DNA of 64,000 bases from Lucifuga dentata (taxonomy: Eukaryota > Chordata > Actinopteri > Ophidiiformes > Bythitidae): positions 62,001 to 126,000 of the forward strand of contig VXCM01001359.1 in assembly GCA_014773175.1 (NCBI GenBank). The letters run 5' to 3'. Positions within the stretch are counted from its first letter, which is position 1, and every line of letters begins with the position of its first letter. Of the stretch, positions 48,571 to 61,740 are shown piece by piece. The notes below the pieces were generated by a model. That model searched no databases. It saw nothing but the letters and a program-made list of their open reading frames with translations, and had not been told where the DNA came from. The position numbers and the translations under genes were made by a program.

Positions 48571-48722
48571 TGGGTGTGTCTCTCTAGAAGTGGGCGTGTC
48601 TCTTGTGATATGCATCTCACCTTATCTGGGTGTGTCTCTCTTGGTGCAGATGTGACCAATTGTGGATCAATGTGGGCGTGTCCCTTCTGATAGGGGCATG
48701 TTTCTTTTGATGTGGGCCTGTC
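48571..48722 (+). repeat. Degenerate TGGGCGTGTC minisatellite (about six copies)
   Basis: TGGGTGTGTC (48571), TGGGCGTGTC (48591), TGGGTGTGTC (48627), TGGGCGTGTC (48673), GGGGCATGTTTC (48693) and TGGGCCTGTC (48713), mostly followed by TCT/CTT. Spacing is irregular (20-46 bases). GGGCGTG is a GC/CACCC-box word bound by Sp/KLF-type factors, so the array could bind them; this is inference. Confidence 0.7.
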
Positions 48723-49849
48723 TGTCCATTCTCTTCTCCTCTCCTGTGTGGCTGGAACCCCATTTTATTAAAATCATCGTAAATGATAATGCTTTAATCC
48801 TATAGTTTATATTGAAATGACCAATGTGAAGGAGGACATGCTTGTTTACATAAAGATATTCTCTATACTATCCCATTGATTTATGTACTAATTATCCATC
48901 AGCATAACTGCTAATGTTTAATTAATTAAATCATGGTAGGGTATAAGGCAGCTCAAGTGCCTCTTTCTGCACTATGCCATGATTAAAACAGATAGCAAAC
49001 ATGTTCAGAGTTTTCTTAGGTAAAGAAAAACACATTTATGAGGGCCTCAGTTTATTTTATTCACTCATATCCCTGCACATAGCTCATTCTTTTTAATATG
49101 TAGTTCTTATATTCAGAAGCAGATAGACAGAGCTGACAGGACAATCAGATGATCTAACTTCTTTTAGCTATGTAATAAAGTGCAGCATCGCTGGCAGTGC
49201 CCTAAAACTACTCAACCATATGCATAATTCATAGGAATGGATCTGCAAAATGTTTTAAAAAAACATTCCAACACACATACACATACAGATATGAGCAATT
49301 AGAGTGGAAGCAGGATATGTCAAATCCCACCCACGGCTGAGGCCAAGTTTCTCCTTAATACCTTTCCAGTGTGTTATCAACCAATAGATACAGAGGGAAA
49401 AGCTGATTCTTACCTGAAGGTGACAATACTACAAAATACTAATCTGCTTTTTCCTAGAATAAATAACACCTCCAGAAACAGATGAGATTTGAAAATTTAA
49501 TCTCATACTTACCGCTGTTTATTTAAAGACACGCAGTGGTTATTGGTTATTATTTTGTGTTAATTCACTATTTATACAGTATTAACGGAAGGTCTGAGGG
49601 GCAAAATGAAAAGACAAACACTTTTATTTTGACTTTGTGGGTCTTGCTAGATCCTTATTGTAAATTCCTGCACCGACACTGCCTTAAATAACAAAATTTA
49701 ATATTTTGGCTAGAACTTGTGCCAACAGCACCTGTGCCAAGTTTTATTAAATTTAATTGCAAGCATTTTGCCAAGATTAATTTTGGGGACCTTTTTGTCT
49801 GGAGGAAATAGACAGTAGACTGAATCGAAGTATGCAAATTGTTTTGGGT

Positions 49850-49850
49850 T

Positions 49851-49886
<36 letters not shown>

Positions 49887-49888
49887 TT
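49850..49888. repeat. (CT)n microsatellite
   Basis: About 19 CT units with one GT interruption. Confidence 0.9.
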
Positions 49889-50972
49889 TCCTTTAGTTTG
49901 CAGGGATTTTTGTGAAAATACCTCCATGTGGTTGTACTGTATGTGTGCATTCATACTGTAACATGAAACAAGAATTGACTTAAATGCTGCAGAGCACAGC
50001 ACTCACTACCACCAGGACTCTGATGGCTCAGCAGATAAACAAATCTGACAGCCGCAGCAGGAGACACGCAGATAAAAGCAATAAGTTGCAGCATGTTAAG
50101 TTGGAGTTGGTGAGCAACACTAATGAAATTAGACACATGTAATGATGTTACTGCCCAACTTTCAGTGAGTTCAATATGAAAATAAGATGAGTAATTTTCA
50201 ATGAATTTATCATGACATCAAGATTTTAAATAAGTATGATTTGTTTGTTAGTTGACAGACTGGAACATTGCTTCCATTAACCTGCTGTAAGCCTCGTAGT
50301 TAGCAGAGTAGAAGAGGAGAGAGGATGCACTGGTGCTATGATTTGTTAAATCAGAGATGTCTACCAGAGTGTGGTTAAAATAGCTGCTTTCAAAATGTAG
50401 TGGACCCAAAATGAAAATGCCCAGGACAGTTTATTGTTATAATTTTCTAAAACAAATCTGAGAATGGTTTGTAAAACAAAAACTAATGGGAATAAATTTA
50501 GAACAATAAAATCTTCAACAGAAACGGTCAATAGTTCAAAAAAAGTAAACTGAAACTAAGCTTAAAATGAAATGAAATTCCAAACTCTATACCTTGCAGG
50601 TATCAGAAAACAAAAATAAATGACAAACAAATGAGATTATGCTTTTAATATTTAATACAACCTAACAGTAAATGTGCAAAATAGTTGCAAGCCAATAAAA
50701 ATCAACCTACACATGTCATGGTTTCCATATGCTGTCATACAGAGTAAAGTAGTATTTATAATTATTTATTCAAGGTTATCTTGTCTAAACTGTCTAAAGC
50801 TGGGACAAAGAATGTTGTTATACATTCTAATGCAACCATTTTTTCAGCTTCACTCTGAAAAGTCACATACGCCACATACGTCAACCATCTGCTTGAGCCA
50901 TGTGAGCTTATTCAAGGTTAAATGTTCTGTGTTGCTGATAAAGATTTAGAGAGATAGTACAATATTCAGACC

Positions 50973-51006
50973 AAAAAAAAAAAAAAAATNAAAAAAAAAA
51001 AAAAAA
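50973..51006. repeat. Poly(A) tract with single N
   Basis: 16 A's, T, N at 50990, 16 A's. Confidence 0.9.
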
Positions 51007-52025
51007 TGGATTACTCTATGGTAGAATTTGAAAAATTAGAAGACAAACCTTCTGAATGAAAAAAAAAATGATGCTGCCATCATCGTTATATTCACTAACT
51101 AAAAAAAGCACTCAGAGAACATATACAGTACTTTCTCATTCCTTTCTCATTCCTTTGATGTCAGGAATATGTCTTTGAAGCCTGTTAGCTTTCTGATGTG
51201 CTTTAAATGTTTCCATACCTGAGCAGAATCTCTGCTCGGTGCTTTTCCTACAGTATGCCTAACCTCTGGGTCAAGCCCATATTCCCCTGTGATCATACGA
51301 AGTCCGATCCTACAGGCTCATTAAATAACAAGGTTTACTGCAACGGTGTAAAGCAGAGTTGTGCTGTATTTTCAGGACAATACAGTGATAACATTATATC
51401 TTCACATTGACGTGAAGAAGTCACTTTTTCAATAAACAGTAATCAAGTCTTGATTTCCTCGGCAATGTCTCCTCCTTTCACTCTTCTCTGTCTTATCAGA
51501 TGGCTCGGTCTCATCGTTCAATGTTTCACACTAACAGCAAAAACAAGATGCTCTGCTTCTGACACATTTGCAGTGGAGCAGCACCACAGCAGGCTGTACT
51601 GTCTGTGCTGCTTCCTGTCATCTCCCCTCTCTGTGACCTAAACAAAACACAGTGCCTCACCTGAGGTATGAGGACCACAAGGAGCACTAATCTGCAGATG
51701 CCAGAGTGTTCTGCACAAAGTGCTCGGATATGACAGTCCGTTCCCCTTGTAATTACAGCATCTTGGTTGGGATCATTAAATATTCATACGCCATCGGCTG
51801 GGAGCTGCTCCAACTCTGCTCCACATGCCCGCTCTTCATACAAAGAGAAGAGTAATGCACCTTTTTCTTTGCTATTCCTCTTAGTTCTCTTATTTGCATT
51901 TACCTTGTTACTTTTGATGTTGCACATTTCCTCTGATAACTTCTGTTGCACATCAATACTACATTTTTATGGTTATTTTTGTACCTAACCAGGCTTTTTC
52001 ATTGACTAAATGAGTCCAAGATATC

Positions 52026-52088
52026 TTTTTTTTTTTTTTTTTTTTNTTTTTTTTTTTTTTTTTGCTGTGTGTTAAAAAAAACACACAG
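52026..52088. repeat. Poly(T) tract with N, followed by a small hairpin
   Basis: T's 52026-52063 with N at 52046. CTGTGTGTT (52065-52073) and AACACACAG (52080-52088) then form 9-bp inverted arms around an A loop. Confidence 0.85.
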
Positions 52089-54553
52089 TAGAAAAGTATC
52101 ACCTGTTTGTACAATATGTGCATCTGTATTTCAGAATAGTTTAATCATATTTGTCCCATATATTCACAGTCTGCAGAGAGGAGAAACAGGTGCTGTTGTG
52201 ATGTTCAGACAGACATAAAGAGGAGATGAGATGAAGGTGTGAACTCTTACTGACACTAAGACAGGTTTATTCCATGTATTATCTAGCAGAAAAATGTGAG
52301 AGTGAGCTGGAAATCACAAATATCCCACAGGATTAAGTCAGAATTACTCAAGCATGGATGCCGTTTGGGTTAAATCTGTGGGAGTGAAGTGCTTTTAATA
52401 TAAGAGATGGGTCAATTCAATATTCTCAGTTTTATCACTCCTGTGTGTCTTTAGAAACAGACCAAACACCAACAGTGTAAGCTGGAGAACAGCCATAAGT
52501 TAAAAGGTCGAAATGGCATTTGCTCATTTTAGAACATTACAGATTCTATCTGACAACACAACATCTAACACTCAAACAGAAATCCACTATGATTATTATA
52601 ACAGTATAAGCTATCATTTCAGCTGATATTCATACTCTAGCCATCATTCTAAAAACACATTTGATCCCAAAAGGTAGCTTTTATGTAGAATCTACAACGT
52701 GTGGCTGGTCACCGGCCGCCGTGTGGCTACCTAGTGAATTAAAATCGATAAATCTAGAAAAGCAATGCACCAGCACAAACAGCCAAAGATGTGCCAGCTA
52801 CACTTATTAAAAGAGAAAAAAAAATAACTTGTGGCTTTATAGCAGATAGAAACTCTTATTTAGAAATGCTATGTAAGTTTTGAGTTGTGGCTGTAGCGTA
52901 GCAGAGGTGTAATCTGTAGAAGTTAGCAGGAGTTCAGCTGTTTAGATCTATTGTGATATGAAAAATAGTAAAATGAAGCATGCAGAGAAAATGTGAATGT
53001 GACTATGCTGTAGTCTGTGCGACAAGAGCTACTGTATGCTGTTTCCTTTGAAGCCAATATTACATGGAAATTTTTATCTGAATACAATGTGAGCTAGCCA
53101 GCAGCTACAGTACATATATTTATATCTGCTGAAGCCACTATACAATATTACCCTCCACCCAAAACCTGAGACTGAATGAACCAACAGGACCACCAACAGG
53201 GGAAAATATCTATATTGCAAAAACAATTCAGCCCATAATACAAACATGAGTAATCACATTTCAGTACTGTGGAAACCAATAACATGAAGGCATCATAATG
53301 TATGTGCCAAATAGCAAGCAACAAAAAAGAAAAATGAGCTCAGTTATTATACAAAATTAATGCACACATATTAAAAACAATGAAATTCACTGCATATTGT
53401 ATATAATATTTAGATGGCAATAGCATAATTAAAAACAAAATCTTCAGTCTCAAAAAGTCATAATTAATAGTATCTGATGTTTGTCAGACCTGTATTGTAT
53501 TGGTTTTATTGGCTTTACAGCCTATAGGGGACACTAGTGGGAATTTATACTTTCAGTCTTTCCAAATCAATGTTTTGGTGTTTCTCTAACAGCCCATTTT
53601 TAGTATTAAATGGTGATTCCGTCGAACCAGGTGAGTGTTGACATATGTGATAAGTACAGCAGGACCAAATTTTACTGTATGCGTGATTATGGTAATGCTA
53701 TCCCTCTTTCCATACCCACCCATTTCTATTATCCCACACAAAAGGTGAGTTAATATGTTATGAATAAACAGTAAATACTCTTATCCAAATGCACTGGTTT
53801 ATAAGGCCCAGCCTATGATAATTCATTGCTGTCTACAAATCCAGCAACATTAGCGCCAAACCCTAACATTAGCACATATTGACAAAATTTACAGTAAGCA
53901 ACAGCAAAGTAAAACAGCAGAGCAGCTATTGAAGTTAGATTAGCTTGTTTGCTTCAATGTTTCTGTTTCCACTGATCACACACAATGAATATCAGGTTTC
54001 ATGCACAGTTTAGGGATAGAATGTGATTGTTTACTGAAAATATTACTGTGTAAGTGCTTAGTGTCTTTTTAGTCATACATCTGAAAGGTTTTTTTGGAGG
54101 GGTTTTTTTTTTAGATAGGAAACTAAGATTGTGCTATAATCCACTTGCACTGAGGAAGAACACAAATGCTCACTTAACCGCACAGTAAAAATGTTGCAAA
54201 ATCAGCATCACAAATACAGTATACAATGTTTCTCATTTTAGAGATTTCCAGCTTTCCATTGATATAGCGGTCATGCATTCTCTGACTTTCCACGGACAAG
54301 TGTTTTCTTGAGTCTATGCTCATAAACCCCCTATGAAAGCCAGATCTGTGGCTTTACAGTCTTCAAAAAAACAAACAAAAAAAAAAAACAACATTTCACT
54401 ATAACATTCTCTTGCACCTCCTACAAAAAAACTTAAGAAAAGAAAATCACAGAAATGCAAATCTCACAAATAATTAACCTTGAAGATAACAAAATCATTT
54501 TGGAAGTACCAATACAAATGATTTTATCTAATTCTGTCTACCTTATGATAGAA

Positions 54554-54650
54554 TGGGTGTAGGTTGCCTCTTGCCCATTCGATACTGGAAAAGGTTCCAA
54601 CCCCTCGACCTCACAAAGCAGGTGTTGAGAAAGGATGGCTGGATGGATAG
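54554..54650 (+). repeat. Retroposon 3' tail (ATGG-type) remnant
   Basis: GGTGTAGGTTGCCTCTTGCC, then GGAAAAGGTTCCAACCCCTC, GACCTCACAAAGCAGGTGTT and GAGAAAGGATGGCTGGATGG match the usual layout of teleost LINE/SINE 3' tails that end in (GGAT)n. The body upstream is not recognisable. Confidence 0.6.
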
Positions 54651-54752
54651 ATTTTACCAATACATCTCATACTGCACATATTCACACATGTGGGTGTGTG
54701 TATGACTGATGTATTTTCATGTGCATAGTCCTTTTATGTACAGGCGACAAAC

Positions 54753-54784
54753 TAATTTCCCTGCCAGGGATGAATAAAGTTAAA
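54753..54784 (+). repeat. LINE/SINE 3'-end motif
   Basis: AATTTCCCTGCCAGGGATGA followed by ATAAAGTTAAAGT resembles the 3' terminus of many fish L2/RTE-like elements ('aatttccc..cagggatcaataaagt'). Only the end is recognisable. It lies about 100 bases after the retroposon tail at 54554-54650, so this is a small cluster of decayed retroposons. Confidence 0.5.
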
Positions 54785-54789
54785 GTTAC

Positions 54790-57700
54790 ATACTAGTTAC
54801 TATGTAAGTTAAAGTCATACTGCATACTGCACATATTCACATGTAGTATGCAGTACCCTTGCTGATGACCCACACACAGTCCATTCACTTGTACACATAA
54901 CAAGTCTAGCAAATATCGTTATCATATTTGCCTTAGTGGTAAGAAAAGGCATAATTGCCAAAACTGTCACAAAAGCTGTGACTTCTGGGAATAAAGTATG
55001 ACTAAGTCACTGTTTGTGTTAATGAAACAAACAGGGTGGTTTGGAAACATTACGTGACTAAGCATCATATGCAAACACTTTGGCTAAATGATGTGAAATT
55101 ATCCACTGAAAACATTATTTGATACCTATCCTTCCTTTCCAATTAACCAGTTTCTAGTGTGTTAACAAGCTTTAGCTCTGTGAATCTGTCACAGACAGAA
55201 AGTCAAAAGGTTTTAGGTCTTGATGGTATGACAACTGAATAGCACAAATGTAACACATATAAAAAGGCAGGATTTTTGTAATAGGCTTACTGTAAAGACC
55301 TTGGCTACAGAATGGGCTTTTTTCATGTGCATCCAGCCGTGCTCAGTTAATAATAAGAACAAAAGTGTGACAGAAACCTGGGTCTTATAAGATGTGAGAA
55401 AAAGAGTTAGCACACTTAACATCTTCCTTACTGTTTTCACTTCCTAAAAGAATGTCTTGCAAGAAGAGCCTTTAAGTTTACAGGGGAGTTCAGTAACAAG
55501 ACATGGTTATACAATATAATACTCAAAAATTTTGGGCACTTTTTTTTTTATTAAACTTGCTTAATAATTACTCATATGCTGGAAAAAATAATCTTATATT
55601 CATTAATGTGTTATATTTTTTGTAGTTTTGTAGGTAGAGTTGTAGTGTTAAAAGGATTTAAATATGGATACGGAAGATGAAAATGATTATTCTACTATGT
55701 AAAACACTACTTTTTTGACTGACAGTTTTTCCCATGGCTTTAAACCTTGAAAGTTACCACTTACATGAAAGCTCAAAAGCTTATGACTTCCAAAATTATA
55801 TTAATACAATTTTTACTGTCCAGCATGCATTTCTTAGCAATTCATGAGATTCAATCTCACATACCCTCAAACTGAAAACCTGCTCAGTATCTAATGTCAC
55901 ACATAGTATCTGCACCTGGGTATTCCAGCCGTGGTGTCACCTTGGCGTGGTTCATTATTCAAATCCCCCTTCCCTCTATTTTCATAAATTTCCACAGTAA
56001 AGGATTGCTCTGACTTACACCTTTCCTGGAATTTAGCCACAGGTATACCACAACACTCAGGCCTCCTCTCAACTGTGGCACTGCTTGTCTTTTCATTCAC
56101 AATAAGCTTCATTACTCTGATAACAAAAGAGATGTCTGTGAATGCCTATTATATATAAAATATTTTATTTGATAATGCTATACTGCACACATTTATTACA
56201 GTCATTTTATACCCCTTCCATCAGATATATGGTTCTCAATATAACCCTGATACAGTGCATAAAGTAGCCTTGACTGAAAAAATATAATTAAAAAGGGAAC
56301 TATTTCTACCCTTCATGTCAAGAAAATCACACTGTTATCTATTCAATTTTCTCTCCATACCTGAGGTATTCTGTAACTTTTACTTTTACTATTTGATTAA
56401 TAGCGTTGGAAGCTGAATAAACATGAACTGAAAGAATCATATGATGATAATAGCAGGCTTCAATTGGTTTTTGGGAAATGAGCATAAAGCTAGAGACTGC
56501 AGCATCTCTGAGGAAGCTGTGCTCTGCCGGCTGTAATAAATTGGTTGTTTATTACGTTACAGGAAATTAAACAGTGGCCCAGGAAAGGCTATGCATTCAA
56601 TTTAAACTCGTGAAGAAAGGAAGATGTTTAAAGGACCAATAAAGTCTCTCCACCATTTCTCCAAAGGAAAGTAGGATGCCTCAGAAAAAGCCTTTGTGCT
56701 GCTGTTTGCCTTTGCTAGCCCTTTATTTCTTTAATGTCAAATTTGCACTCTTATCTTAATCCTCATTAACAGCATTCTCCTGCTCAAGTCTGATCTCCGC
56801 TAATGACTTAAAGGAAAAGGCAAACACTCACCACTGTGCTTAACTTTCATCACTCCCTCTGACAAGTAAATGTCAAGCAGAACAAACAATGTTCATTGTT
56901 ACGGCGATAAGTCACATTTACAGCACCCATGGTACTACTATAATGCAATTACATTTTATCTGTTGTCGACAGGCATGCATAAAAGCAATTTCACATTTTT
57001 TGAAATACATTACATACTTACATACATTCAAAACACAAGAGCACTGAACATAAACAACAGGAATAAAATGCTAGTACCTTGTTCAAAGTTAATGAGAATA
57101 TGTGACAATCAGAGGGGAATGCTTTATTGTAGACACGGAGACAGTGAGAGGTGAGAAAAGGCATTGCATGTTCATTATGTAGCAAAGCAGCTGTTAGAAA
57201 TGCCCCCAAACTCTGCAAAACTCAACAACACTCCACAATAAAAGACCAGCAGGGAAATAACAGGCAAATTTGATGAAATAGCCAAAGACAGTTTAAAATG
57301 GTTTGTTCACTTTGTCTGGACAACAAAGTGGTGAAAGCTGAACAAAGGAAAGAGTGAAAATATGCTGCCACATCTAGCCAAGATCTGGACAGCTTCCTGT
57401 TTTTAAATGAGTGTGAGAAAATCAGATTCCCCACATCAGATTGTTGCTTTTGTCTAACAAATAGACACAAAAACAGAAAGAAATTTTGGGACAGAGCTAA
57501 CGAGAGACAAACACATGCAGCTGGATATTGTTATGTCTACCTTCACAAAGTCCAAAGATAGTGTGGTGAAAGGCTGCAGACAGACTGCTATCACTATAAG
57601 AATGTGCCTGCTTCATCACTCACTGACAAGTTTGGACTAAGGACAGCGCTGATCAGGCTGTTCAGAGAAGAAACTGTGTTGGTGGGTATTCAGATGGGAA

Positions 57701-59092
57701 ACAAGCAGTTATGTCTGACTACCCAAGCGACAGAAACAATGGATATATCAAACTTCACAGTCATGCAAACACAGAAACGGAAGGGCAGACACGTAGGCGT
57801 GCATGCAAACACACAAACACACACACATAGTTTTTATTTTTAGGGCCTGATTATTCTTGCTTTTCAATATTACACCTTGATTGCAAGATTGAAATTATCA
57901 TAAATTACGCACTGTTAGCGCCTTAAATAAACAACAAATGTGCACTACAGATGTAAATGAGGTTGTAGTTGTTTATCCTTTATAATCACATAAGGAAATA
58001 AGTAGTTGTGTTTAACTGTGTGTTCTACCAATCATTCACAGTACAGTGCTTCAGCAGGTTCTATTACACTATTCAAGTCCCTCTTGTACACACTCCAACC
58101 TCTGCAGATGTCCAATATCAAATAAATAGACCAAATGGGAATGAAAGTAAGTGATCATTTAAGGATGAGTCATTACCTAAATAGTTAGGCTGGAATTTCA
58201 GTGTAACGTAGTCGTAGTATATGAAAATAAGCACATACTGTAGTTTTCACTTACTTTCATCTATCCCAGCCTCAGTTTCACGTGTAATTATGTAACAACA
58301 ATAACTTCACAGCTAAACAGGAAAGGATATAATACAGTGATCTAATCTTGAATAGCTGTGGCATAATTCTGTTATAAAATACAATATAGATGAGTCAAAC
58401 TGAGCCAGTTGTTTAATGAATAAGAAGGATGATTTGACAGTTTCGTTGTTGCAGCTTCTGCCTCAGACTCCTCAAGGGTTGAATGGGTTTCAAAGTGTTT
58501 CACTTCAAATGGAAAGAATTACTTTGCTCATCTTTGGACACCAAATGCAGCATTTTACCATTATTGTTTCTAAATAAATAGTAACCCATAAAATTTCCCA
58601 ATGCTATTGGATTGTACTGTCTGTAAATTAATATAAAATATGCATATTTCTTAAAGTAATATATATGAAAGATGAAATTAAAAATAAAATGAAAACGCCT
58701 TTACATCACACTTCCTTGGAAAACTTGTCAAATCACAGTAAGTGACATACTCAGTAGCTGTAGGCTCTTCATATATGCCAACCCCTGACCCTGAGCAATT
58801 AAATTTCCAGCATTTTCCATTGAAATACTGATGTATATAGACACAATCTGAAATAATAATTACTTTACTAGAATCTGTCCTTTTTCTTTTTTCTTCTCTC
58901 TATTCTCCACTGGTTCTTCGTTTCCCCTTTACTTACAACTCCCAATCATCTTTCTCAGTCCATCCTTCTATTTTCTGTAATATTCCCTCCAGTTTTGTGC
59001 ATTTCTCAATTTCCAGTTTCTCTTTTCTCCCTGCATCCTCTCCTGCTATGATGAGAAAATGATTGCGTATCCACAGAGGGGATCCTCATCTA
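54790..59092. other. Intergenic AT-rich DNA
   Basis: Mostly unique. 56450-56860 is even in composition, free of simple repeats and rich in TAAT/CAATTGG words, a candidate conserved non-coding stretch. No exon recognised. Confidence 0.4.
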
Positions 59093-59219
59093 CTTTATTA
59101 CAAGTTAAAAAAAAAAAATAAAAAAGGCAGGTTATTCCATTGTTACTTTCCCCTCNCTTTATTACAAGTTAAAAAAAAAAAATAAAAAAGGCAGGTTATT
59201 CCATTGTTACTTTCCCCTC
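59093..59219. repeat. 63-bp duplication across a single N (assembly artefact)
   Basis: 59093-59155 and 59157-59219 are identical (CTTTATTACAAGTTAAAA... to ...ACTTTCCCCTC), joined by N at 59156. As at 33105, this is an unmerged contig overlap. Confidence 0.85.
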
Positions 59220-61489
59220 GTCTCCCAAGGACCAAGGTACAAATAATAACGATTTTGTTATTTTTTAGATAGAATAACAGGAGAGCCATTCAATATTCTT
59301 TCTTTTAGGGTGGTTGTAGAGTGGGCTGTACATGCAGAGCCTTAGTGGAGGACTGAAGAATGTAGAATTGAAAAGCTGGTCATGAATAAATATGACACCA
59401 CATTTTTCCTTCTCCTTATCGAGGTTGCCCAGAGAGAGGTGGAAAAGGAAGCACACTGATTACTGCGGCTGCTGCTGACTCTCTGACAACAGATGTCTTG
59501 TTGATGATACAGCACATAACTACATGAAGGCAACATACAAATCTGTTGAGAGCTGGTGAACAACCTCATAGCTCTGTGGCTATAAACCAGCCATTTAGCA
59601 CTATGATTCTGCTTAAGTGCAGCCATAATGGTTTACGTCTCAGGGAAGACCTTAAAATGCCTTGCTCTGGATTTTTGACCACTAGATATACATTTGCAGT
59701 CTGTTTCCAGTGTTCATATAGTATATGACTGGGATATCACAGCGTATGTGCTACATCTTTCACTAGATGCTAATGTGCCCCGATAGGAATGTCTTTGCTG
59801 AATTAAAATTAAAATAATCATTTTTATTCACGGATGTCAACTCAGAAGCAAAAACAATACTCAGAATCACCACAATGCATTAGGATAATGCTCAGGTGCA
59901 TCCGCATATGGCTATGATGATCTCCTGCTGTGTCCAAGAGGCTTAATAGGAATTGAGGGTACTATGTGAAATTGAATAAATAAAAGATAGAAAAATGACA
60001 TAGGTAAACACATGGTGATAGGCTGTTACTGACGAATGAATTGTTTAAAATAATAATTATGTTGTTTAATGCTCAGACAGGCCATTTTATGGAAGACGGG
60101 GGGCCAATTCTTAAAAACAAAAAAATAAAATTAAAAACAAAAAACAAAATGCACACTCACAGATTCCGGTATTCAACTGCGTGGTTTATAATTTTGTTTT
60201 GGTTGCTTTTATTATCTCCTCAAACTCTCTCAGGTGATTAAACCAAAGCTAACAGATTGCTGTCTTTAGCTGGTGGGATCAAAGGGAGCGCTATGCAGCA
60301 GTCAGTACAGCTTACACAGGCTGTGGCCCAACAGTCTGGACAAATGGGGAATGGAATTCAGTTAAAGTAATTTTGCATGATATACTGCAGCCTAATGTTA
60401 GCTTGAATATATGAAACCCTCACCAGTAATCATGCAGACACGAAAGTAAGGTGCATATGCTGGCAGTTTTTGTTTGTTTTTTTTGAGCGATGTTTAGTAA
60501 TGCAATAACATATTTTATGAAGGAGAGACTGTATGAATACCAAGCAGAGAAGCTGACACCTCACTTAAATCAGCATTTGTTTGATTGATGCACCTGAATG
60601 CTCGGGCCCCCAGTGCAGTGTTTATTTATTTATTTTACTGAATATTCTATGGAAGCATGGTCATAATGATTGACCTCATCTAAAACAAATATCCTGTTGT
60701 TCTCATCATGAAAAAGGAGGAGTGTGTGTAGTTTAATCCTTCTCTTAGCTGATGCCCAAGCTTGTACTCTTGTTGCAGCTCTCACACACTCACACACAAA
60801 CACACACACACTCTCTCTCTTACGCCTCACTCTGATGTATAGTGCACTCCAGGAGGCGACTCATGACTATATGAACACTTCTCTTTCTGTCAGCCATCCG
60901 GTCCAGCCTATGCGTTGAATGTTGCCTGTCTCAGCTGAAGCACAGAAGATGAAGGGCTTCAAAGAGTCAAAGAGAAAGAGGTTAGCCAAGATCAATCCAT
61001 CACACTATCAGTCAATCATATAATCAATCAAGAATTGAATGCCAGCAATTACCTCTAAATGGATATAGTATGCGATCTGTTTCCTATGGCTACTGCAAAG
61101 CTTACGCACTGACTCAGATAAATATATATCGTAACCATAACAACAGTGGTGGGGCTATGCTGTGGAGTCGTGTTTTGTAAAAATGAAATACATGTAATAG
61201 TCGTTATTAAGGCAGGTAACAAGGTACAAACAGTGAATATAGAATCCTTTCACCTTCCTTGTACATGACAGAGCCCATGTTATAGCTCAAGCTGAAAATG
61301 TCTGGATACGTCTTTTGTGATTATCCCTCTAACACAAGAGATAAAGAATATGTCTAAACTCCATCCTTAAGTACAAGGGGGTTTCTGATAACCAGTTCTG
61401 AAAATCTGAAAACTATTCCTTTATCCTCCTGATCTCAACTGCTTGACCAGAGAAAAGATTTTCAATGTGTCATCTGAAGACATGGCTAC

Positions 61490-61509
61490 AAAAAAAAAAA
61501 AAAAAAAAA
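61490..61509. repeat. Poly(A) tract
   Basis: 20 A's; no retroposon body is visible on either side. Confidence 0.9.
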
Positions 61510-61696
61510 CATGATGGAAAAAAGACTGACACACACCTTTTTCTCTTGTTCTCATGTTCTTGGTAGTGATGTCCTTGTGGGAACCTTCACCATCAGTGCC
61601 AACCAGGACATGAAATTCATATTTGGAGCTCCATGATGCAGAAATTTCCAAAACATTGGAGACTGGGTTTTGCCTAGATTAGTTATGTGTGGTGGT

Positions 61697-61740
61697 GTTT
61701 TGTTTTGTTTTGTTTTGTTTGTTTTGGTTTTTTTTTTTGG
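61697..61740. repeat. (TTTTG)n repeat
   Basis: About five TTTTG units ending in a T/G-rich run. Confidence 0.85.

Larger units (their letters stand above)
48723..54553. other. Intergenic AT-rich DNA
   Basis: Besides the listed simple repeats I see no gene. 52690-52790 has a CpG-containing patch (ACCGGCCGCCGTGTGG) followed by ATCGATAAATCTAGA, unusual for its surroundings but short. Confidence 0.45.
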
